64,000 nt of DNA from Cristatella mucedo (lineage: Eukaryota > Bryozoa > Phylactolaemata > Cristatellidae): the NCBI GenBank assembly GCA_009760855.2, contig WPIO01000029.1:1246001-1310000 (forward strand). Reading direction: 5' to 3'. Position numbers and translations under genes: made by a program. Shown one piece after another: positions 47,201 to 59,259 of the stretch (within the stretch, counting starts at the first letter, position 1; each line of letters opens with the position of its first letter). The notes under the pieces were generated by a model. It did no database searches, was not told where the DNA came from, and saw nothing but the letters and a program-made list of their open reading frames with translations.

Positions 47201-50200
47201 CTTGATTAGGGATTAGTTCATGAAATATACTCTAGTTTCTTGCAGGTTCTAATTTGCTTATTGGTCAGGATTTCTTTATATTTTCAGAAAACTGCAGCCT
47301 CAATGTTGACAATTATATACAATTTACATTCTGTCAATAAATATGCATTATTCTTAGGTACTCAGGTTCAGAATTAATCAGGTACATTACTAGATCAACA
47401 AAAAAGTAGATCTGATTTCCATTTGTAAAGTAAATCCCCACATAACTATAGGTAAAAGAACTTGAATCATAATTTTGCTTCACGTTCTGAATGCAGATTG
47501 CCTGCTTATTCCCTGGTGTAGCTGATTGGGCATGTAAATTGATTGCACGTTTATCGAGCGATCTCGAGTCAATAAAACTGCATTTACTCCTATCGTTACA
47601 CTACTCGTTTGATTACATTTCACGCTTAGTGTCATGCTTCTTAAGTAAAAAATATTGTTTAGGTTGACTTACCCGTTTTTCAGAAATTTATTTAGTTTGA
47701 TTTATACAATAGGCTAAATTACGACGATGAGGATCTCGTAGCGCTCAACCAAAAGATAACCCTTTTCGTCAAGAATAACATCTTTCTACGACCAGAGAAC
47801 GTGTTTCCGATACTTAGATACCTACCTATTGGTAGCCCTGTAAGTATTAAAATTGCTATGTGTTTAGTCTTCTAACTAGTAGATTCCTAACAAAATACTA
47901 TTGCATGGCCTAGAAGCAAACCTTACCAATCAGGCATTATTGTGACAGTTGGGGCATACCCATGTTTTCCAGCCAGAGTTAAACACTGATAGGAGAATCT
48001 TAGTATTCTTCGCTGCGGCTGCATCAAACATCAGACAAGGTTGTGAAGGAGTTGGGTGGGTTTCTCCTGCTTTGGACTTTAGTATGTCTGCTGTAGAAAA
48101 CCATTTCATGAGACCGTCGATGAGATTGGCTGAGATTAGATGGTGAGTACCCTCAGAAGTTAACATTAAAAATGTATTACAAGTAAGCTTCGAACTTACT
48201 TACGCAATTGCGGGTGCTAGCAAGGAGCTCTCACTATCTGGAACTAACTTCTGATGTAATTTGCTAGGAATCTTATAAAATTTGCTGAACCTTGGCCTTG
48301 ACACAAATTACGCCGGTAAAGGTAACAAAGTCACAGTGAAAGTGACGACGTTTACCATATCGTTATTTTTCATTACATCTCGATTCCACTTTTGTTCTTA
48401 AACTAAGAAAACCCTACCCACCATGTCATGTGTTTCTCTCCAGCGGTCTCCAGTGATACAATTATGCCTTAGCGAATGCGACCCTATCAATTCATCTCTG
48501 TAGATTTTACAGAATCAATTCACCATCATCACTAATATCTTCTAGATGAGCTATCCTTAGTGACCTTATTTCAAGCAGCCATTTTAATTCAACTCCGGAA
48601 ACTAAATTGCTTAAAAGTAAAATTTGTCATTATTACTGCTGCCTTTCAAGCCTTGATCTAAGCTATGATCATTTTTGTGTATTAAAAAGCCTTGCCATAC
48701 CACTCATCCCCGATCATGAGGCTATTACTAAAATAAGGATTGTTTCAGTTTACCAGTCTCATTAATGACCTGGCAGACCAGTCTCAGCGGTTCGAAATTT
48801 GGTTTCAGTTAAAATAACAAATTTCCAGCTGCGGAGTTTAAATTCGATGCCTGGCAGTACTACCAGAGCACCTTAAACATGGGCTAAAACTCAGTGGCAG
48901 ACAGTTCTTTCGTCTATCTAGCCACTATCTATGGAGCGTTCTGTGGAACTTTATGCAAACGTCTGGCCACACCTAAAAGACTCTGAAAAACGTACCACTT
49001 TTGGTTGCCAAAGCTCGTCAAGAACTTGGACAAGAACACCTGAAACGACTGACGTCTGTTCTTTATGGCTACACATCCAAAATTATAAATAATTATTTGA
49101 AAAACTAAATATGTTACATAAATTTTAAAGTATTTCATTTAAAGAGCAACCAATAACTATAACTAGCAGAAGATAAACGTGGCTTATCATGTTATATAAT
49201 GCAGTATTTTTTATGGGGTTGTGAATTTCATTTCCTAATTCAACATTCGCAGAAGTATTAGAAATTTCTACTCTGCTTTCACATTTGGGCTTGGTGACCA
49301 GTGTAGCGACTACTTTGAGATTAACCAATTTACTACAAGAAAACTTACCACTCGCAAATTTGTGTTCATACTTTGTCAGCAAGAATTGAAAATGAATACA
49401 AATTTCTATAAGCTTACTCTTAATTCATCCATAAATTACCACTCAAATGTTTTCATACATGAGTTGTTGATATAGATTTGTGGCTCAACATCAAATAACT
49501 TTATCGGAGGAAAACTTAAATGTCTTCTGCGGCCAGTCCCTTTTGAGATAGTGCAAGTTTCCCGGAAGTCCCATGGGCGAAGAAAGCTAGTATGGTTCGT
49601 GAAGCCCTGGCTTGGAGACTTAGCAGGAATCACACCATTTTCTATGTGCCAATGATCTCCCAAGCGTAGTGGCCATAACACGACACCCAACAACATCATG
49701 ACGCTTGTGTAGGTCTCTTCAGGGCTCACAGAGTCAGCCATAGGAAGAGACGGGTTCTTATCCTGCTATGAATCAGAACAAGCCTGGAGGCCATTAGATG
49801 TGCTGTCTGCGAATAGACAATCTTCACTCGGGTGAAATGCGATTCCAATAGCATCGTTCAGACCGGCCACATTGTTGCAGAAGCACCGCGCATCTCGCTG
49901 ACTAAAGGTGAGAAATTTCCGTGAAGCTTTCCTTCGTCTTTTACTTTCACATTTTCACCCAACAATGTCCACTCGTCGAGCCTAAATTTCTTAAGTTCAT
50001 CATTTGGATTTTAAGGTCAGGTCTCTGATCAGATCTTCGAGGACAATCTTGTTAGAGAAATATAGCAATTATTCCTTACGTGCATCTGTGAAATTTAAAT
50101 CCAAATCTATTATTTCTTCTTCGAAGTCTCACTTGCTACCGCCCTGTCTATCTCAGTCTCCTAGTCTCTGTTTCAGTCTCAGTCTCTGTCTTTCTCGGTG

Positions 50201-50205
50201 TATCT

Positions 50206-50261
<56 letters not shown>

Positions 50262-53200
50262 CTCTATCTCTCTCTCTCTCTCTATCTTTCTTTAGAAGAT
50301 GGCTCGTCCCTCTCAGTGAGGGTGGAAACCAGGTGCTCAGGGAAATATACAACATTCGGTGAATGCGCTCGCTCGGCGATTGACATTTCGTGTAGGTGCT
50401 ACAAGAGGTATGCTAGTCAAGCCATTTTTTAAGGATTTTCTCATTTCTGAGTAACACTTGGTGTGCTCGTTACTATTGGGTTGTTTTTATGATCATTCAA
50501 TCTATGAAATCTGTTAGCAGTCTAAGTGGAAATGCCAGTGATGTCCACGGCAAGGCGTGTAAGAGAGTTGTTGACTTTCTTGAAGGCACATGGGGGTCAA
50601 GGCGCTGGATCAGCTGTGTGCTTTGTGCAAAATGATGAATAGCATATTTGTCCCTGGTGATTACACCGGAAAGAGGAAGGGTATACATTTTATATTGAAT
50701 TATACGTAGCCCAAAATCACCTACAATAGCCTTTGCACGATCACATCGATTCTCTAAAGTCTCCCAATTGAGATAGGACCTTGAGGATTGCAATGCTATG
50801 CAAGGCATTCCCAGGCGAGATGACTGGCTCTCAAGATTGTTTTTTTACTACAGCATTTAGTGGGCTCTTTTCATTCGTCCTTTATGTGTTTATGCATGCT
50901 AACACTGCGTCTGCTGCAACTAACCATATCTATATGTTGACCCTGTGCATGTCACATCTTACATTGACATTCTTGACGACATACGAAAGTCGCTACGAAT
51001 CATTTATTCATGCTTTCTTAACTGCACCTGTGAATTACCTAAAAGGAGTTAATTTTCTCTGAGGTCACTAGGCAAATGATATATTATTAATGTTATTATA
51101 GTAATTATTATTAAGAACGTGTTGGTGTTCAATAGTATCAAATACAGCCGATAGATCCAGCTTAGTAAGCCGTGGGTCTCTACCGGAGTTACCATTCACG
51201 AGAAGATCTTAAGCACTCGCTGTGAGGAGGAATTATCTTTACAGCCGGACTAAAACTTACGCACTAGGCTTGAAGTTTTGATATAAGCATGGGTCTTAGA
51301 CAGGATGAATGGGTACGATCTAAAGTATTACTCGTAGGCCAGTCAAGGGGCAGCTAGTTCTGGTAATTTTCGCGCTTTATCAGGCTTGTGCTTAGCATTC
51401 CTAGCTACCGTGATGTCTTTAGGATCAGTTTCCTTTTAATAGCTTAGTATGATGAAGATTTATTTTTAACTAAAAAATTGCACTTTTTATTTTATAATTA
51501 GCAGGAATATAATTGTGTCTATGGCTTGTACTGTTGCTGTATTCTATAGCTGCTATTGAAGACTTGCAGAGGCTCTTTACATTTAACTGTATGATATTGA
51601 AATGCTGCAATTGCTTAGGTAAACATTTTACTGGAAACTCAAAGTCTCATAAGAGGCTACGTGCAGAAGCAGATTGCAGCGCACAAAACCAGCTTCGATC
51701 CTAACAACATCCGAGATTTTGTGGACTTATACATTAAGGCAGAGAATGATAATGACGGATATTTTAACGGTAAGTGAGCTTCCGTTTGTGGCGATTCTAG
51801 CAAATGGTGGCGATCGCCTTTTCTTCGTCAAGTCATTTGTGACCAGTATTTGGTTCCCTAAGGCTCTGGCTGTCCTATAATGTGAACTAGTGCCAAGCTT
51901 TCTTAGAAGGACTAAGTGATTTCTTTTCGCCCATATTCCGGCTATGTCAGTATTTCTTTCAAATACTTCTGACTCTTTAGCAGCACGGTTAAGTGAAGAT
52001 ACAGAAGTCCACTGACTGTCTCTGATTTTTTCAGCCGAAAATTTGTTTCGGGTAATTGTGGACCTCTTCCAGGCTGGTTCAGAGACTACTTCTACGATGC
52101 TGAGCTGGACGATACTGTATCTATTACTGAACCCTTCAGTGCAGGACAAAGCCCAGCAGGAAATAAGCACGGTGAGACGGCCAGCTGGCGTAGGGAAAGG
52201 AATTCATAAAGTCCTATTATTAATTATGTTAAGCTGATCGCTGTCGCTGGGACTGTGGAGCTTTACAAAAATCTGACGGCCGAGGTTATAAGGAGACGAC
52301 GATACTGGTTGTTCATGCTAGAGAATGACAAGGAGATAGCACGACTAATAAAAAGCACGACTTATCTCTTGCTCTGATCTTGCTTTTCAGCCCAATGGTT
52401 AAGATTTGTTGCATAGGTAATAGTCACGTGTTGATGCAACACACTGTTGGCATATTTAATTTGGCTTGCACGGCAGTGCATTGACAATTTGTGAGCATAG
52501 CCTATAAAAATACAATATTTCTGCCGCAGATATCTGATATTATTGCCAATTTCATGGACTTTCTGTGCAGGCGATCGAGCGACCAACATACGTCATCACT
52601 GCCAAACAGGCAGAATGACTAGGGGGTTGTAGTCCTCCTTGAAAGATGGCACGGAGGAGGCACGCCTTAAAATGAATAAGCACCCTCCGCTTGGCACCTC
52701 ACGCCTTCTTTAAAACATTAAAAAATTCTACCTTATCCTCTCCAGTTCTTCAAGGAAGGGAAAATACTATTCATCGGAGTCCAGAGGCTTGTCAATCAGC
52801 GATCGTCCGGTGCACGCCTTTAGTTCGATCTCCAAAGGGAGGCTTCAACATTTAGTCTGACCAGGATGTCACCATTTCCACCTTCGATGGGAAGCTGAAG
52901 AGGCGATATCAGGATGGAGTAAAGGTATATATAGCGAGAGGGCTTTTATTTTTCTTCCTCTTTCAATTTTTTCGAGAAGGACTCAGCAAGATAATTTTTA
53001 AAGAAGCTGGAGAGATTCGGGAAGGCGCCCCTACAGAGCTCTACTTGGTAATTGGTCAAGTGACGGGGAGGAGCTTGTGTTAATCTAGAGCTCCCCTCCT
53101 CAGCTATGGCATCAATCGATTAAATTATGAATTTAATAGTCCATGAGTGACATGATTACGTAAATAAAATTTGCTTGCTCGTGTTTACAATGTGCTCATT

Positions 53201-53665
53201 GCAGTATCTTTTCTATTTTAATTGTAATTAGTGCCTTATCAATAATACGTGAGGATAATTTACTAATTTGAACATGTAGTTACACCTGCACTCTTCAAGT
53301 TAAAACTGAACATTGAATGATGTATTTGAAATTTTTTTACTTATTGTATTATTATCTAAAGACTATACTAGGTTTGAATTTTTGTAATTTTTATTCTAGA
53401 TATAATTTGCAATATTGAGAAAAACATCTAGCTTATCCGTCATTATAGCTGACTCACCAGCTATATCAGTGGACATTTGAGCTCGCTTTCTAAAGTAAAG
53501 TTGTAGCTTCTTATGATCTCTCACGCCTATAGACTATTGGCCTTATTTTTTCTTCATAAACCAGCCTGATTATCTGGTGAACTGGTGTGAGCCTAAATGG
53601 AAAGTACCAGTTTGCTCAGCGAACTGTATATAAATATATAAATAAATAAATATATATATATATAA

Positions 53666-53755
<90 letters not shown>

Positions 53756-56700
53756 TTATATATTTATATATTTATATATTTATATATATATATATTTATA
53801 TATATTTATATTTATATTTATTTATTTATTTATTTATATATATATATTTATATATTTATATATTTATATATTTATATATTTATATATTTATATATTTATA
53901 TATTTATATATTTATATATTTATATATTTATATATAGTTCGCTGAGCAAAATGGTAATTTTCATTTAGGCTCACACCAGTTCAGCAGATAATCAGCTGGC
54001 CTTCACCACGTGCTCGTAATCTAGGTGTCGTGTTCGACAGCTCGATTTCAAAAGCTTCATTCAGAAGACTGCCTCTACAGCTAGCCATCACATCCAATCC
54101 CTATCCAAGATTAGAAGCTGTCTCTCACTGTGGCTTGTAAAACATTTAACTAGCTCTTTAGTTCTGTCTCGGCTTGATTATTGTAATTCCCTTTTGGCTG
54201 GGCTACCAAAGAAAGCTATTATGCCACTACATCGGACTATGAATACGGCTGCAAGGCTGGTTTTCAAGTCCCAGTGGTTTGAGCACGTGTCACCTCTGCT
54301 GAAAGAGCTAGGATGGTTGCCGGTTGAGCAAAGGATACAGAGCAAAGTTCTCACGCTGACCCACAAGGCCCGCCAAGGCTTGGCTCCTTCGTACCTAGCT
54401 GAACTGCTGCATCAGTTTCAGCCTCTTCGCGCCCTCAGGTCCTGTGTGGACAATAAATTAGCTGTCCCATTCCTCCGCTTAAATACAGTTGGCGACAGAA
54501 GCTTTAGCTCTGCAGGTCCTAGACTGTGGAACTCGCTTCCAAAATTCTTACGCAACGACATCTACTCTCCTGATGGCGACTATGGCACATCTTTTTCAGC
54601 TGTCCTGAACTGCTACTTCTATGCTACTCACTACCTCAACTGCTCTCCTAACTCTGCTATGCTTCCCACTTTCTCTTTGTTGCGTGAGACGAAGGCTGTT
54701 GCCTACCGAATGCGTACCGAAAGCCGCTTAGGCTGTGAGTGTGCTATACAAATCTCTCCTGCCTAACACCCACATGGTCTATGACTTTGTGGAGTTACTG
54801 ACGGAGATACATTACATATATATGCAGATCGTGGCTGCAGAGCTCAGTAATAAAGTAAATTAGCAATATCTTGCATTACCTTGACAGAGCAACTCTCCAA
54901 CTGCTTGTTACTAAGGCTTCTTATTGAATGACATTTTCTCATAAAACCGAACAGAATACTGCGAGAAGTGCAAGTCAATATCGAACGCCATCCTAAATCG
55001 TTTGTTGCCAGCATTACTTGAAAATTTCAGTTTGTGAGAAAACAGTTGCATACGGAAATCACTCTTAAAAAGTGCCTAAACCATACCACATTGCGGCTTG
55101 CCTGAATGAGCCAAGTCAGCTTGCTTGCAAGTAGTCAGCCGAAGTGAGGAGTGGACATTCAGATCAAGGAAGATTTTGGTATAGCTGATCACAATTAAAA
55201 TTATCTTATTGGCGATCAACTGCCATTAGGCTGATTAAACATACATACGTAGGCCATTACGAAGTATTGTATTTCGTTATAGGTCTTGGGTCGACACAGC
55301 ATCCCGACAGCGAAGGACAGAGACCAGCTAGTGTACGTCGATGCTGTGCTTCACGAAGTGATGAGGATAGCTAATATCGGTAAGTTCTCGGAATGCTTCT
55401 AATGAGTGAACAAGAGTAATCCGAAACCATATTTACTTTAGAGAAAGCAACATATAATAAGCACAAATATGATACATTTGTGTAGCGCCCTAGAGAAGTT
55501 AATCCCTTTCTAGGTGTTTTACATTAGTTATAAAGTAAGAATGTCAATAATTAGGCAGCTATATTTTAAATACACCACGCTAATTTAGGTTGTGAAAAGT
55601 TAATTGCTCTTAATATTTGCTGTTAATAACTCCGCCTAAATTAACGATAAGTCTAAAATAAAAATTCATTAATTTCACAAATTTAACGTCTCAGTTCTTG
55701 ACCGTTCATTTGTAAGTGGAAAGCTCGTAAAGGTTAGGAATGCTTCGCTGATTAATCTTGATTATTCCTCGGTCTCAGTAATTGCATGGCTATCTTAGCT
55801 ACCCCAAAGACTGCTGCTAATTCAAACCAGCACTGGATTTGAAAAAACTAGAGCTAAGTTGAGCAAATTGAGTCTACAAAAGCTGGTCGCAGTGGCAACT
55901 TGATATCTTCTACAACTAGCCTATGCTACTTACTAGACGAGAGAGCCGTAATGTACTGTTTGCCTTGACTGTTCCCCACCTTTTGAGCCGGATAGTTTGA
56001 GCACGGTAACAATCGGAAGGATCGCTAAATATATTTTTACAAAAATCATTTCATTAACTGCTGATTTAAAAAATGCATGCTTTGGAACCCCGTGCTGAGC
56101 TGCAGCAGCATAATGCCAATGAATATCAGACGCCAATCGTTTAATGATAGTGGATATTAATTAGCACGCCATGGCGATGGCCATTTTTTTATTTTTGGTT
56201 AAAAATCTTAAGTCTTGATTTGAAGTATTGTGAAGCTGCAATGCCCTGGACGCGTTTCTATTAAGTCATATACCTCGCCAGGTTTTATTAATGCTTCGTT
56301 ATTGATTATTACCGCTCTTTTGAAGTTCCGTTGGGAGCTCCTCGGTTCTTGACAAAGCCAGCGTCAGTTTGTGGACATAACTTGCCTGCTGGCTGCTTGA
56401 TTTTTCCAAACATCTATGCTATTCACATGAACAAGGCGTACTGGAAAGACCCTAAAGAGTTCAGGCCAGAAAGGTGGATTGACAGCAACGGATCTCTGAT
56501 TAACCATGACTATTACATGCCATTTTCCATCGGTAAGATCGCATGAGCTCCAAAGTAGTTAATTTTTACTTTGCTTTTGGAGTCAGCATCTAAGACTCTG
56601 AAAAGCACTGGCTATATTTGCAAAGCACAATGGGAAAGGGAACAAAGACAGCGACGTCTATTTTATATATACCGTGCATGACACTGATGAATACGATTGA

Positions 56701-58101
56701 GTGCTCTGATCGAGGTATATTTAGTTGGGTCACCGATAAAGCCACTAAATTTCTTCAGCTTGTGATGAAAGTGGCTGCAAGCAGAGGTAATAATATAATA
56801 TAATAATGCTCTTGATAAATCTCCCTCAGAGAAATCAATCTCTTTCTAGGCGCTTTACATTTGCTGCAAAGGGAAAGCGACTGAATGGTGAGTGATATCA
56901 TGCTTGATAAACAATATGAATAACATAGTTAAGGGTGGCATGCACAGGGTCAGCATGCAAGTGTGGTTAGTAGCAGCATGGCAGTGTCAGCACGCATAAT
57001 CACATGAAGGACAAATCACAGGGACCCACTGAATGCTGCCCTAATCACTAGTGACCTGCTTAAATGTAGACATTGAGGTGCAGCCAGGAATCGGGGAACA
57101 GCATTCTAGTGGAGATGTTGTCATCGCAGGGATGGATTCCCTGATCTTGTCAATCTTCTGGACAAATAATCGAGAGAAGCGATCGGCTAGATTATCGCAA
57201 GGATAATCAGGTAAGGAGCAAATCAAGGAGCGGTTGAGGAGATGGTTGATCGTCGACATCAGCATTTTTGGATTGTGACAGAGGTGGAGTCAGGATTTGT
57301 ATCTAGGGGACACGACATGCCAAGATTTTCTATGGGTCAAGTCGCGAGAAAATGTTGTAACGGCGAGGTCCGTGATCCTTCAAAAAGTATGGCGCAAAAT
57401 CATAGGGATTATTCGAAAATAACTTGGCGGCTGCTCTTTGATCAGAATTAGCACATAATTTCGTCGTTGCGACCTTCGGTGGGGGCGCTAAGGTTTTAGG
57501 TGACTGTAGGCGGGGGGGGGTAGGGGTGATCCAGCTTGCAGCCCCAATTTAGGACGGCAGTGCCCCCTATTCTCAGCTTGATTCACCACTGGCTAGACGC
57601 TAGTCAGCGAAACCAAAAGATTCACTCCCATGTATGTCTCCTTTGCTAAAAAAAAAGCAGCTGCGATGACTCTATTTATATCAAATTATACAGAGCCAAA
57701 TTCTTACTCTGACCCACTGGTTCATCCTTTTCAGGGGTTCTGAGCTGCTACTTCCGTGCTTCTCACTACCTCAACTGCTCTCCTACTCTGCTATGCTTCC
57801 CATTCTATCTTTGCTTCGTGAGATGAAGTCTGTTGGCTACCGAATTCGTACCGAAAGCAGCTTAGGCTGCGACTGCGCTATGCAAAGCTCTCCTGCGTAA
57901 CACCCACATAGTCTATATGGGTTTATGGAGTTACAGACAGAGCAAAATGACATCACACAATACGTTACATTACGCCCACTACGGCTTGGCTCCTGCACCA
58001 GTTTTAAGATTTCTCACGTCCTTATGTCCGCTGTGGACAATAAATTAGTAGCTCCATCCTACGTATAAAAACCATTGGTGACAGAAGCTTTACTCTGCAG
58101 G

Positions 58102-58147
<46 letters not shown>

Positions 58148-58148
58148 C

Positions 58149-58182
<34 letters not shown>

Positions 58183-59190
58183 TATTTATATAACGCCCCA
58201 AGAGAACTTAATCTCTATTCAGGCGCTTCACATATGCCTCGGGGCTCGAGCCCACGATCTCAGTCAGACCTTGGTCGGAGCGAGCACCTTAACCGCTAGA
58301 CCAAACCAGTCTTCGATATTGGAACCCCTCTCTAGGATTATTATGCAACAATGCCGATGCTCCTGCAGCCGACTGTGGTAAATTGTTCCCTCCGTACTGA
58401 GCTGCTACTTTCAGGCTCCTAAACTACTCTAGGAAATCAACTTTTTTCTTAATTTCTCTTTTTTGTGTGAAACGAAGTCTGTCGAATACAGTTTTCTAAC
58501 AAAAATCTGCTGTGGCTGTGAGTGGGCTATAGAAAACACTCCAGTGAAGCATTCAATTAGTCAGCGTCACTTGTGCAGTTGCAGAGGGAGGCACATTATA
58601 AGCACATCACATTTTAACGTACCAGCTACTGTGCAGATAGCCATGCCCCATTTAGTTTATGTCGAAATTACAATATTTTTTATTTTTGACTCTTCAATTG
58701 CCTTACCGTAATTTTGCTATTGCAACTTAACGTCCCTCGCTCTGATTATTGGCCCTAATGAAAAGTAGTTGGTGGCCGCTGAATTATGATGATAAGAAAC
58801 TACTGTTGCATTGTCTGAAGATGTAATATTACTGAAAAATAGCCGCTGTAATGATAAGTGCTTTGGATTCCAAAAAACTATTAGAACTTGTTGCCTTCAC
58901 ATTGTGGAAGGTATTGCCCAGCGTCATCTTGAAAGTGCATTGTTTCTTATGACGTGGGAAAATGTATTGCTGTCGTAGATTGCCATTGCCATCGTACCTG
59001 AATAAGTTAAGGTTACTTGATCTTTTAGTCGTGCTTATGTGCGTTCTGCCAGTGTCGGGCATGCGACTTCGACGTATAGCACCGGTTAATTATGTCGCTT
59101 GCGCAAAATACTTTTGCTTTAGAGCCGCAACACGCATTTCTAACTCCGGTGTCGTGTCTTTGGGTGAGCTATTCCTAGCCTTTCGCTCTA

Positions 59191-59259
<69 letters not shown>

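Larger units (their letters stand above)
57971..58570 (+). mobile_element. LINE-B fragment interrupted by a TA tract and SINE1
   Basis: GGCTTGGCTCCT and GTGGACAATAAATTAG to CTCTGCAGGTC (58101) continue, after the interruption, with GGAACCCCTCTC (about 58321) and diverged 3' sequence to about 58570. In LINE-B these two points are only a few bases apart, so the material between them is an insertion. Confidence 0.65.
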
